DNA of 64,000 bases, taken from assembly GCF_034424375.1 (NCBI RefSeq), contig NZ_CP139965.1, positions 434,001 to 498,000 on the forward strand, written 5' to 3'. Positions 8,185-16,430 of the stretch are shown in pieces (positions within the stretch are counted from its first letter, which is position 1; every line of letters starts with the position of its first letter). This DNA is from Paraburkholderia kururiensis. Lineage in GTDB: Bacteria > Pseudomonadota > Gammaproteobacteria > Burkholderiales > Burkholderiaceae. Position numbers and translations under genes: made by a program. Below the pieces are notes generated by a model. That model did no database searches and had not been told where the DNA came from. It saw nothing but the letters and a program-made list of their open reading frames with translations.

Positions 8185-9108
8185 TCAGGCCTGACCGAGC
8201 GCCGACATGGCGGACCGTAACCGGTCGGCAGCGAAATCGAGAAAGACCCGCATCTTGAGCGGCAACAGTCCGCGCTCACCGTGGATGAGGCTCACCGGAA
8301 TCGACTGGACATCGAACTTCCGCAGGACGTGGACAAGCGCCCCTGCGCCCAGCGCGGCATCGCAGTGGTAGCGGTAGACCCTCGTGAAACCCGTGTGGCG
8401 AAGCGCGGCCTGCACGGCAGCCTCGGCCGTGGTCACCGCGAGCCGCGGCTGGATCTTGACGTCGAAATCGCGTCTGGTTGCAGGATCGCGGAACCACCAG
8501 GCAGTGGTGGAGGGGCCGGCAAAGACGACACACGGAAGCCTTTCCAGGTCACCGGGGTGTTTCGGTACGCCGTGCGCGGCCAGCAGGTCCGGCGAAGCGC
8601 ACACCAGCGTATCCATCGTGCCGACCCGCGTGGCGATCATGTTGCTGTCCGGCAGGGTGCCAATGCGGACCGCCATATCGACGTGGTCGTCGTAGAGATG
8701 AAGATTGCGGTCGGAGAGAAGCAGGCGGACGTTGATCTCGGGATAGGCCGCGAGAAAGTCCGTGACGATGGGCAACATGTACATATCGCCGAACAGTACG
8801 GGCGCAGTGAGAACCAACTCTCCGCGTGGGGTGGTGTACTCGCCGGCCGCGGCGCGTTCGACTTCCTCGATGTCCTGCATGATGCGTTTGATCGACCCGA
8901 CGTAAGCCTCGCCCGCATCGGTCAAAGTCAGCTTGCGCGTCGACCGATGCAGCAATTTTGTGCCGAGATACGCTTCGAGTTCGGTGACCTTCCGGCTCAC
9001 GGTCGGAAGCGGCATATTCAACGCCTTCGCGGCCGCCGTGAGACTACCTTTTTCGATCGTGAGCAGCACGATCGACATGGCTTCGAGTCTGTCCACCTGA
9101 TCTTCCAT
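8185..9108 (-). CDS. LysR family transcriptional regulator
   Basis: 307 residues. HTH at residues ~8-50 (MSIVLLTIEKGSLTAAAKAL, then MPLPTVSRKVTELEAYLGTKLLHRSTRKLTLT), followed by a type 2 periplasmic-binding-like effector domain (RGELVLTAPVLFGDMYMLPIV...). It lies 158 bp upstream of the CMD gene on the same strand and may control it or itself; no divergent partner is present (only the chemoreceptor end at 9263). Effector unknown. Confidence 0.88.
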   Translation of the reverse strand: MEDQVDRLEAMSIVLLTIEKGSLTAAAKALNMPLPTVSRKVTELEAYLGTKLLHRSTRKLTLTDAGEAYVGSIKRIMQDIEEVERAAAGEYTTPRGELVLTAPVLFGDMYMLPIVTDFLAAYPEINVRLLLSDRNLHLYDDHVDMAVRIGTLPDSNMIATRVGTMDTLVCASPDLLAAHGVPKHPGDLERLPCVVFAGPSTTAWWFRDPATRRDFDVKIQPRLAVTTAEAAVQAALRHTGFTRVYRYHCDAALGAGALVHVLRKFDVQSIPVSLIHGERGLLPLKMRVFLDFAADRLRSAMSALGQA

Positions 9109-9262
9109 TCAATGAAATGTGGCGGCGAACAGGCAACATAACATCGTTACCAATGAAACATCGTCGGCGATGTACGTCCCGCCGCCGAAAGACGGCCGGC
9201 GCGCGGTGTCGCGGCGCTATCGTACGGCGGCAGCCGGCCGACAAAAAAACTCGTGGCCCAAC

Positions 9263-10816
9263 CTACCTCACCAACCGAAACGCCGACACCGCGTCCTTCA
9301 TCGACTGCGCCTGCTGCTCCAGCGAACTGGCCGCTGCGGCGGCCTCTTCCACGAGCGCCGCGTTTTGCTGCGTCACCTGGTCCATCTGGCCCACGGCGAG
9401 GCCTACCTGCTCGATGCCGGCGGTCTGCTCGGACGTGGCCGTGGTGATTTCGCTCATGATGGTGGCCACGTTGCGCACGGCGTCCACGATCTCGTTCATC
9501 GTCTGACCGGCCTGCGTGACGAGGTCGTTGCCGTTGCGCACGTCGTCCATGGATTGGGCGATCAGCGTCTTGATCTCCTGCGCGGCCTTCGCGCTGCGCT
9601 GCGCGAGCGCCCGCACTTCGCCTGCCACCACCGCGAAGCCGCGTCCCTGTTCGCCCGCGCGTGCGGACTCCACGGCCGCGTTCAACGCGAGAATGTTGGT
9701 CTGAAACGCGATGCTGTCGATCATGCCCGTGATCTCGGCGATCTTCTGCGAGCTGCCGCTGATGTCGCTCATGGTGCGCACCGCGCGGCCCACCACGTCG
9801 CCGCCGCGCTGTGCGAGGTCGGCGGCGCCCGTGGCGAGCGCGCTCGCCTGCGACGCGTTGCCGGCGTTCTGCTTCACCGTGGAGGTCAGTTGCTCCATGC
9901 TGGCCGCCGTCTCTTCGAGCGACGCCGATTGCTGCTCGGTGCGGCTCGACAGATCGAGATTGCCCGCCGCGATCTCGCGCGCGGCGCGGTGAATCTCCTC
10001 GCAGCTGTCGCGCACGCCGGCCACGGTATGCGAGAGGCCCGACTGCATGCGCAGCATCGCGGCGAACAGCTGGCCGATCTCGCTGCGGCCGGCCTCGGGC
10101 ACGCGCACGGTCAGGTCGTTGGATGCCATGCGGTCCAGCAGCCCCGCGGCCTCGGCCAGTGGCGCGCACACCGTGCGCCGCAACGCGAAGTGCGTCACCA
10201 CGATGAGCACAAGCGCGAGGCCCACGCCCACGAACACCATGCCGACAATCCACTGGTAGGTCACGTTGCCTTGCGCGAGCGTGTCCTGCGAAAGCTGGTT
10301 GGCGAGGCGCTGAAACTTCTCGACGCTCGCCGAATACGCCGCGCCCGCCGGCGTGATCTCGCGGCCGTTGATGTCGGCATAGGCGGCCGTGTCGCCGTTG
10401 CGCAGCGCGTCGGAAGCACGCGCGAGCACCGCGGCAAGCTGCGTGGACGAATCCACGAGCTGCTGCTTCAACTCGTCAGGCACGCCTTCGATAGCCGGCG
10501 CCTGACGCAGCGCCTGCGTTTCCGCGGCGGAAAGGTCGAAGGTCTTCTTCGCGCTTTGCAGCGCCGAATCGCGCGTGGCGGTGTCCTTCTGCTCCTTGAG
10601 CGCGGAGTAGGCCCGAACCATCGCGGCCCGCGTGCGGGTGCTGTCCTTGTAGCCGTCGTTGGCGAGAATCGTCTGGCTCGCAATCTCGTGCAGACGCTGG
10701 GCGTTCCCGTTCGCGAGCTTCAACGCGACCACCCCCATCACGCCGCCCACGAGAATCATCGCGCCGAAGATGACGAGTACGACGAGGAGGCTGGTTCGAA
10801 CCGTTATGTTGCGCAT
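9263..10816 (-). CDS. Methyl-accepting chemotaxis protein, four-helix-bundle sensor
   Basis: 517 residues. TM1 at ~8-30 (TSLLVVLVIFGAMILVGGVM), a ~150-residue periplasmic helical bundle of the 4HB_MCP/Tar type, TM2 at ~190-210 (WIVGMVFVGVGLALVLIVV), a HAMP domain (LAEAAGLLDRMASNDLTVRV), and a methyl-accepting signalling domain with the hairpin tip EQGRGFAVVAGEVRALAQRS. It ends in SAFRLVR without the NWETF-like CheR/CheB docking tail. The ligand cannot be inferred. No che genes lie in the window, so it must serve a chemotaxis cluster elsewhere. Confidence 0.92.
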   Translation of the reverse strand: MRNITVRTSLLVVLVIFGAMILVGGVMGVVALKLANGNAQRLHEIASQTILANDGYKDSTRTRAAMVRAYSALKEQKDTATRDSALQSAKKTFDLSAAETQALRQAPAIEGVPDELKQQLVDSSTQLAAVLARASDALRNGDTAAYADINGREITPAGAAYSASVEKFQRLANQLSQDTLAQGNVTYQWIVGMVFVGVGLALVLIVVTHFALRRTVCAPLAEAAGLLDRMASNDLTVRVPEAGRSEIGQLFAAMLRMQSGLSHTVAGVRDSCEEIHRAAREIAAGNLDLSSRTEQQSASLEETAASMEQLTSTVKQNAGNASQASALATGAADLAQRGGDVVGRAVRTMSDISGSSQKIAEITGMIDSIAFQTNILALNAAVESARAGEQGRGFAVVAGEVRALAQRSAKAAQEIKTLIAQSMDDVRNGNDLVTQAGQTMNEIVDAVRNVATIMSEITTATSEQTAGIEQVGLAVGQMDQVTQQNAALVEEAAAAASSLEQQAQSMKDAVSAFRLVR

Positions 10817-10884
10817 GCCGCGTCAAGTCCTGAAGTTGTCAGATAACTACGTTAACGGCGCAGTTCTTCGGGGCTTGAGCGCGG

Positions 10885-10908
10885 GGCAAAGGCAAAGGCA
10901 GAGGCAGA
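10885..10908. repeat. Hexanucleotide tandem repeat upstream of the chemoreceptor gene
   Basis: Four 6-bp units: GGCAAA twice, then GGCAGA twice. It lies 69-92 bp upstream of the chemoreceptor start codon (10816, minus strand), in its probable promoter or leader. The hexamer is the same as in the 12-bp array at 2953-3000. Confidence 0.75.
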
Positions 10909-10932
10909 GGCCGCGCCGCCTCTGCCCGTCGG

Positions 10933-12237
10933 TCACGCCGGCACGGGCTTGCGCACCATGAGGCCGTAAAAGAGCGCGGCGCAGCCCGCAATCAGGCCGC
11001 CGCTCACCAGCGCAATGGCATACGAGCCGGTGTGGTCCACCAGATAGCCCGCCACCACCGGCGAAAACGCGCCACCGAAGTAGCCGCCGAAGTTCTGGAT
11101 GGACGACACCGACGCCACGAGCGGCGGCGGCGCGATGTCCGCGGCAAGCGCCCACGCGCTGCCGATCATCGCCGCAATGAACGCGAGCCCGAGCGTGGTG
11201 GCCACGAGCGTGCCGTTGAGCGAGGCGACGAACGGCATCGCCACGGCGCACGCCGCCGCGCCTATCGCGCAGGTCACCAGCATGGCGCGCTTCGCGCCGA
11301 TGGGCGTCGCCACGCGTCTGTCCACCAGCTGGCGCGTGAGATAACCGCCCGCAATTTCACCCAGCGCGCCGCCCACCCACGGCACGGCCGCGTACAGCCC
11401 GAGCTGCGCGAAGGTCACATGGAAGCGGTCGAGCAGATACAGCGGCAGAAACACGAGAAAGAGATTCCACAACCAGATGGCGCAGAAGTAGCCGAGGATC
11501 ATGCCCCACACGCTGCGCTGCCTGAAGAGCGCCGACCACGCGCGATGCGAGCCCTGACCCAGCGCGCGTTCGTGGCCGCCGCCGCCCGCCTCGATATGCG
11601 CGAATTCGGCGCGCGTAAGCCGCTTGCTCTCGCGCGGATTCCGGTAGAACGCGAGGAACAGCAGCGCGAACACGATGCCGGCCGCGCCCGTCACGTGAAA
11701 GAGCGCGCGCCAGCCGAACGCAGCCATGAGCGCGACCAGCAACGCGGGCGCGAGCGCCGGGCCCCACTTCGAGGAGGAATCCCAGATGCCGGTCGCGAAG
11801 CTGCGCTCCTTGCCCGGAAACCACACCGACGTGATCTTGGCCGCCGTGGGCCAGCACGGTGCTTCGCCTATGGCGAGCAGCACGCGCATCACGACGAGCC
11901 CCGAGAGCGCGCCCACCACGCCGGTCAGGTACGTGGCCACGCTCCACCAGATCATGCCCACGGCGTAGGCGCGTTTGGCGCCGAAGCGGTCCACGATCCA
12001 GCCCGCCGGCAGTTGCATGACGGCGTAGGTCCACGCGAATACGGTGCCGAGCAGGCCGATGTCCGTGCGCGTGAGGCCCAGCTCGCGAATCATTTCCGGT
12101 GCGGCAATGGAAAGGCTCGCGCGGTCCAGGTAGTTGATGATGCCGCCCACGAGCAGCCAGAAGAGTACTGTCCAGCGCAGGTTCGCAATGCGTCCCGCCG
12201 TGGCCGCGGGCTGCGCGGCCGTCATGTTGTCGTCCAT
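10933..12237 (-). CDS. MFS transporter (anion:cation symporter / ACS type)
   Basis: 434 residues, about 12 membrane segments. The N-terminal pattern (WTVLFWLLVGGIINYLDRAS) with the NYxDR motif, and GWIVDRFGAKRAYAVGMIWW after TM3, are those of the ACS family (glucarate, galactonate, hexuronate and tartrate carriers). Start at 12237: GGAGAC precedes MDDNMTAAQ; the open frame to 12336 has no support. The likely substrate is an organic or sugar-acid anion, which would suit a strain that also carries the UxaA operon at 18-25 kb, but the two are not adjacent and the link is a guess. Confidence 0.87.
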   Translation of the reverse strand: MDDNMTAAQPAATAGRIANLRWTVLFWLLVGGIINYLDRASLSIAAPEMIRELGLTRTDIGLLGTVFAWTYAVMQLPAGWIVDRFGAKRAYAVGMIWWSVATYLTGVVGALSGLVVMRVLLAIGEAPCWPTAAKITSVWFPGKERSFATGIWDSSSKWGPALAPALLVALMAAFGWRALFHVTGAAGIVFALLFLAFYRNPRESKRLTRAEFAHIEAGGGGHERALGQGSHRAWSALFRQRSVWGMILGYFCAIWLWNLFLVFLPLYLLDRFHVTFAQLGLYAAVPWVGGALGEIAGGYLTRQLVDRRVATPIGAKRAMLVTCAIGAAACAVAMPFVASLNGTLVATTLGLAFIAAMIGSAWALAADIAPPPLVASVSSIQNFGGYFGGAFSPVVAGYLVDHTGSYAIALVSGGLIAGCAALFYGLMVRKPVPA

Positions 12238-12283
12238 TCCGTCTCCAGTTGACGGGCCGTTGTCGTGGGTGCGACGGCCTCGA

Positions 12284-12296
12284 ATAGTAAAACTAT
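12284..12296. promoter_or_regulatory. Small dyad in the MFS promoter region
   Basis: ATAGT (12284-12288) and ACTAT (12292-12296) flank AAA, about 50 bp upstream of the MFS start. On the minus strand it overlaps TATAGT, a possible -10 element. Short, so tentative. Confidence 0.3.
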
Positions 12297-12473
12297 ATCG
12301 ACCGAAGAACGCGCTGTGACCGGGGTTTACCCGCAAAAAAGCCGGGGAATGAATGTGCCCGGCGTTTATGTAGTCAGGCTATTTAGTCGGGACATATCGG
12401 GCGGCCGCCGAATGGCGTCGGACGGTGCGAAGCCATGTGTTCGCCACGAGGCACCACGCCCCTGTGCCTCGCT

Positions 12474-13319
12474 TCACGCATAAACCAGCGCCAGCAACTC
12501 CCGCCGCGAGGCCACGCCGAGCTTCGCGAACGCACGCCGCGCGTAGGTTTCCACCGTCGACTGCTTGACACCCAGGGTGCGGGCCACCGAGTCCGTGGTC
12601 ATGCCTTGCAGGAACGCGCGGCACACCGTCGCCTCGCGCGACGAGAGACTCACGCGCTGCCCGGCGAAATACGCGGCAAGCGCATCCGAGCCTGAGGCGC
12701 GAGCCGGCGCGGTGCCTTGTGCCGCGTCCGGCATGCGGCCATGCAACGCCGCCAGCGGCAACAGCAGGTGACCCAGTTGCCGCAGCACGCTCAGCTCGCG
12801 AATCGAAAACGCCGGAAGCCGTCGCGAGCGGCACACCGAGATCAGATAGCTTTCGCCCTGCGTGGTACGTGTGAGCATGCACTCGTCGTGAATGTCGCCC
12901 GCGTCGTAGACCTTGTGGCGCAGTTCGCCGTCTTCTATGCCGTACACGGAGATCTGCGTGAGCGTGATGTCTTCGCCGCGCTCCTGTCGCATGACGGCCT
13001 TGTCGCGCTGCACGAAGCGGTCAAAGTAGATCTGCATGATGCGGCGGATGTCGTCGGGACGCGTGCCGTGGCTGCCGATCCAGTCCACCTCGAAGGCGGG
13101 CGAATCGGCGCTGCTGCGCTCCAGATGCAGCGCGTCGCAGTCCACGAAACGCACCACGCACTCGTACAGGCTCGCCACGAACTGCGGCGTGCCGACCGCG
13201 CACAGCACGGGCGCGAGCGCGTCCACCATGTTCACGAGCTGCGGCAGTTCGGGCAGGCGCGGCAGCGCAATGGGGGAGGCGGTGGGGGAATCGGTGTCCC
13301 GCGCGTCGGCGCAATTCAT
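12474..13319 (-). CDS. LuxR family transcriptional regulator
   Basis: 281 residues. The C-terminal ~60 residues are a GerE/LuxR HTH (LSSREATVCRAFLQGMTTDS, then VARTLGVKQSTVETYARRAFAKLGV). The N-terminal ~200 residues have no receiver signature (no phosphorylatable Asp pattern) and probably sense a small molecule by a GAF/autoinducer-like fold. Start at 13319: AGAGG precedes MNCADARD with proper spacing. It is divergent from the PotF - porin - amidohydrolase group and is the natural candidate to control it. Confidence 0.85.
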   Translation of the reverse strand: MNCADARDTDSPTASPIALPRLPELPQLVNMVDALAPVLCAVGTPQFVASLYECVVRFVDCDALHLERSSADSPAFEVDWIGSHGTRPDDIRRIMQIYFDRFVQRDKAVMRQERGEDITLTQISVYGIEDGELRHKVYDAGDIHDECMLTRTTQGESYLISVCRSRRLPAFSIRELSVLRQLGHLLLPLAALHGRMPDAAQGTAPARASGSDALAAYFAGQRVSLSSREATVCRAFLQGMTTDSVARTLGVKQSTVETYARRAFAKLGVASRRELLALVYA

Positions 13320-13417
13320 AGGAATGCCTCTTGATCCAGCGTTGTTTCGCGCATGCATACCACGACAAAAACGGGGCGCCTATGAGGACGCCGCCCGAGA
13401 AGGCATGTCGGCCCATG

Positions 13418-13448
13418 ACGTCTGTCCCCCCGTGACGGGGACAGACGT
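13418..13448 (+). terminator. Terminator-like hairpin upstream of the PotF gene (attenuator or large operator)
   Basis: Perfect 12-bp arms ACGTCTGTCCCC (13418-13429) and GGGGACAGACGT (13437-13448) with a 7-base loop, followed by GCCTTTTT (T-tract 13452-13456). This is a textbook intrinsic terminator on the plus strand, yet no plus-strand gene ends here: the LuxR gene upstream is divergent. It lies 70 bp before the PotF start, so it would act in a leader (attenuation), or the 31-bp palindrome is an operator. Confidence 0.65.
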
Positions 13449-13519
13449 GCCTTTTTCGCGTTCGTACACTGCATTCAACGGTCAAGCACACCGTCAAACA
13501 CGCAGCCGGTCAACGCGGG

Positions 13520-14641
13520 ATGGAGAAAAAAGTGAAAGCAAGAAATCTGTTCGGAGTGCGCTTCAAAACGGTCGCACTGGCGCTCACCGCCACGCTCTGC
13601 GCGGGCGCCCATGCCGAGCCCGAAGTCGTCAACGTCTACAACTGGGGCAACTCTATCGGCAAGGAAACCGTTGCCAACTTCGAGAAGGCGACCGGCATCC
13701 ACGTGGTCTATCAGGAGTTCGACAGCAACGAAACGCTGCAGGCGAAGCTGCTCTCGGGCAACTCCGGTTACGACGTGGTGGTGCCGTCCGACGCGTTCTG
13801 GGCGAAGCAGTTGCAGGCCGGCGTCTATCGTCCCATCGATCGAACGAAGCTGCCCAACTCCACGCTGCTCGACCCCAGGCTCATGGCCATGCTCACCGCG
13901 GCCGACCCTGGCAACCGCTACGGCATTCCCTGGACGTGGGGTACGGACGGCCTCGGCATCAACGTGGAGCGCGTAAAGGCGGCGCTCGGCAAAGACGCGC
14001 CGCTCGACAGCCTCGCGCTGCTGTTCGATCCGGCCAATGCCGCGAAGCTCAAGCACTGCGGCATCTCGCTGCTCGATTCGCCGCGCGACATGTTCGGCGC
14101 CGCGCTCATGTACATGCACCGCGACCCGAACAGCACCAATCCGCGCGACTACCAGGATGCACTCGCAGTACTCAAGGCGATTCGCCCTTACGTCTCGCAG
14201 TTCAGCACCGGCAGCTACATCTCGGACCTCTCGGGCGGCGACGTATGCATTGCGTTCGGCTGGTCCGGCGACGTCAATGTCGCACGGCGCGCCGCGCTCG
14301 ACTCGCATCGCACGTACCACATCCAGTACGTGCTACCAAAGGAAGGCAGCCCCATCTGGTTCGACGTGATGGCCATTCCGAAAGACGCGCCGCATCCCGA
14401 GGCCGCGCTCAAGTGGATCAACTTCGTGATCTCCGAGCAGGAGAGCGCGAACCTGACCAACGACACGTCGTATCCCACCGCCGTGCCGTCCGCGAACCGA
14501 CTCGTGCCGCACGAGGTATTGGCCGACCCCGCCGTGTTCCCCACGGCAGAGCGGTTTGCGCAGCTGCAACCGGTCAAGCCGCTGCCCACGGAACTCAACC
14601 GCCTCATCACGCGGCTCTGGCAGCAGTACAAGGCCGACTAG
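13520..14641 (+). CDS. ABC transporter substrate-binding protein, spermidine/putrescine (PotF/PotD) type
   Basis: 373 residues. Signal peptide ends at ...LCAGAHA; the mature protein begins EPEVVNVYNWGNSIG, the polyamine-binding-protein opening (VxxYNW), followed by FEKATGIHVVYQEFDSNETL and GYDVVVPSDAFWAKQ, both family hallmarks. A GTG at 13532 is better spaced from GGAG (13522-13525) than the ATG at 13520 and may be the true start. No permease or ATPase gene is adjacent, so it is an orphan that must share a membrane complex or act as a sensor. Its neighbours (porin, amidohydrolase) suggest a polyamine-like or N-acylated amine substrate. Confidence 0.87.
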   Translation: MEKKVKARNLFGVRFKTVALALTATLCAGAHAEPEVVNVYNWGNSIGKETVANFEKATGIHVVYQEFDSNETLQAKLLSGNSGYDVVVPSDAFWAKQLQAGVYRPIDRTKLPNSTLLDPRLMAMLTAADPGNRYGIPWTWGTDGLGINVERVKAALGKDAPLDSLALLFDPANAAKLKHCGISLLDSPRDMFGAALMYMHRDPNSTNPRDYQDALAVLKAIRPYVSQFSTGSYISDLSGGDVCIAFGWSGDVNVARRAALDSHRTYHIQYVLPKEGSPIWFDVMAIPKDAPHPEAALKWINFVISEQESANLTNDTSYPTAVPSANRLVPHEVLADPAVFPTAERFAQLQPVKPLPTELNRLITRLWQQYKAD

Positions 14642-14806
14642 CGACGCTCGCCTGACCCGAGGCGCCTCGCGCTGACAACACGACAAACAGCGCCTCAGCC
14701 ACTTCCGCTTCCCCGCCTTCCCTTTGCCGCTTGCGCCAGCACGCGGCCAGGGCTGGCTCGTCTCGACGGTTCGCTTTTACGGTTCATTTCTACGGGACTT
14801 CTTACC

Positions 14807-16408
14807 GTGAAACTCAAGGCAATGGCACTCATGGCCGCCCTCGCGTTCGAGGGCACGGCATACGCGGCGGGCACAGGCAACGCCGCCGGCAAGGCAGACA
14901 AGCTCGACGCGGCGCTCAGCGCATTGCGCGCACAGATCGCCGAACTACAGGCCGAGGTGAAAACGCTCAAGGCCGAGCAGCGCGCGAGCCAATCGAGGCC
15001 GAATACGCACGGCGAGGCTGCGGCAACGGCGGAGGCGCCTGCGGCTTCGGCAAACGCAGCGCCCGCAGCGGGACAGCCCGCACCGCTCTCCTCCGAATCC
15101 GCCGCCATGCTCACGAACGACGACGTGCGACAGATGCGCGAGCAGGTCAACAACCTCTCGCTGAAAACCGACGCGCTCGAAGACGCCGCCACGCACGGTC
15201 CCATCGCCGGGCTGAGCGTGACGGGCTACATCGACCCGGTCTACCTCTACAACCGTGCGCGCGGCGCAGGCAGCTTCCAGTTCCTGAACCACAACGCGGG
15301 CGTCTACGACTACTACGAAAGCACGATCGGCGACGTCTATCTCGACATCAAGAAGACCTTCGGCGTGGGGCCGCTCGCGCCTGCCGCGGAACTCGTGATC
15401 GAGCCGAATCGCGGTGCCGGCAATGGCCTCACCAACGAGCGCGGCGGCGTGGGCAACAACATCGTGACGCAGGCCGACGCCACCGTGCCGCTCAATTCGC
15501 TCACCACGCTCGTGGCGGGCCTCGTGCCGAGCCCCATCGGTTACGAGTTCCAGCCGTCGAACCAGATGGTCACGCTCACGCATAACCTGCTGTTCGACTT
15601 CAGCGAGCCCGGCAGCATTCTCGGCGTGGGCGTAAAGGGCAACAACGCCACCATGACGCGCTTCTGGCAAGTGTTCATCGCCAACGAACAGTTGCACACG
15701 GCGGGCACCGTGGCATCCGGCCCGAACAACACGTCGCACAGCAACTGGCTGCCTTCGCTCGTGGTGCGCTACGACAGCGTGCCGTCCACGGCGCTCGACA
15801 TCGGCGTGGCCGGCATGTACGGCCGCAGCACGCTGCTCTCGCCGTGCGCGAGCGGCTACGGCTACCAATGCTCCTCGTCGTCGCCGTTCGGGATGATGCG
15901 TTACATCGAAACCGATCTCACCTACACGCGCGACAAGCTGCAACTCAACGCGCAGCTCGACTACGGCGAGCAGCAAAAGGGCGCATGGAACGGCGGCACC
16001 GCGCGCTGGTACGGCTTGTCGCTACAGGGCCACCGCAAGTGGACGAGCGCGTGGCTGGGCCACATGGGCGCGACGCTGCGCTTCGACTATCTCGACAACT
16101 CCGCCAACGGCGGCGGCGCGCCGAACATTGCGTACGGGCTCTCCGGGTCCGTGCCGTCCGTGAACCCGACGAGCGGCTTCGGCCTCGACCCGGCGTGCTG
16201 GCGCGCCTCCACGACAAACGGCACGGAGTGCAAGGGTGCGCGCCGCTACGACCTCACCGCGGACCTGCTGTTCTACCCCACCGATCAGATCACCGTGAAG
16301 CTCGAATACCGTCACGACCAGGCCAACCACCCCGTGTTCCTGATGAACGACGGCAGCTATTCACGCAGCAACGATCTGCTCGCCGCGCAGTTTCTCTATT
16401 CGTTCTGA
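14807..16408 (+). CDS. DUF3138 family outer-membrane beta-barrel protein (porin-like)
   Basis: 533 residues, GTG start. The signal peptide MKLKAMALMAALAFEGTAYA is followed by a coiled-coil segment (ALSALRAQIAELQAEVKTLK) and an Ala/Pro-rich linker (~60-100), then a beta-rich barrel of alternating aromatic strands (GLSVTGYIDPVYLYNRARG onward) ending in YSF, the C-terminal Phe recognised by the BAM machinery. This is the layout of DUF3138 proteins known from Burkholderiaceae and of coiled-coil-tethered porins. It probably lets the substrate of the neighbouring PotF/amidohydrolase pair cross the outer membrane. Confidence 0.8.
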   Translation: MKLKAMALMAALAFEGTAYAAGTGNAAGKADKLDAALSALRAQIAELQAEVKTLKAEQRASQSRPNTHGEAAATAEAPAASANAAPAAGQPAPLSSESAAMLTNDDVRQMREQVNNLSLKTDALEDAATHGPIAGLSVTGYIDPVYLYNRARGAGSFQFLNHNAGVYDYYESTIGDVYLDIKKTFGVGPLAPAAELVIEPNRGAGNGLTNERGGVGNNIVTQADATVPLNSLTTLVAGLVPSPIGYEFQPSNQMVTLTHNLLFDFSEPGSILGVGVKGNNATMTRFWQVFIANEQLHTAGTVASGPNNTSHSNWLPSLVVRYDSVPSTALDIGVAGMYGRSTLLSPCASGYGYQCSSSSPFGMMRYIETDLTYTRDKLQLNAQLDYGEQQKGAWNGGTARWYGLSLQGHRKWTSAWLGHMGATLRFDYLDNSANGGGAPNIAYGLSGSVPSVNPTSGFGLDPACWRASTTNGTECKGARRYDLTADLLFYPTDQITVKLEYRHDQANHPVFLMNDGSYSRSNDLLAAQFLYSF

Positions 16409-16430
16409 TTTGCCCCGAGTGCCACTGCTT

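Noticed and set aside
9193..9240. Inverted repeat CGGCCGGC / GCCGGCCG followed by ACAAAAAAA, considered as a terminator
   Set aside because: The A-run is on the wrong side for the minus-strand chemoreceptor gene and no plus-strand gene ends here; a 32-base loop and simple GC content make chance likely.
11032..12252. 406-codon plus-strand frame
   Set aside because: Antisense to the MFS transporter; low-complexity RRE/HR composition typical of shadow frames.
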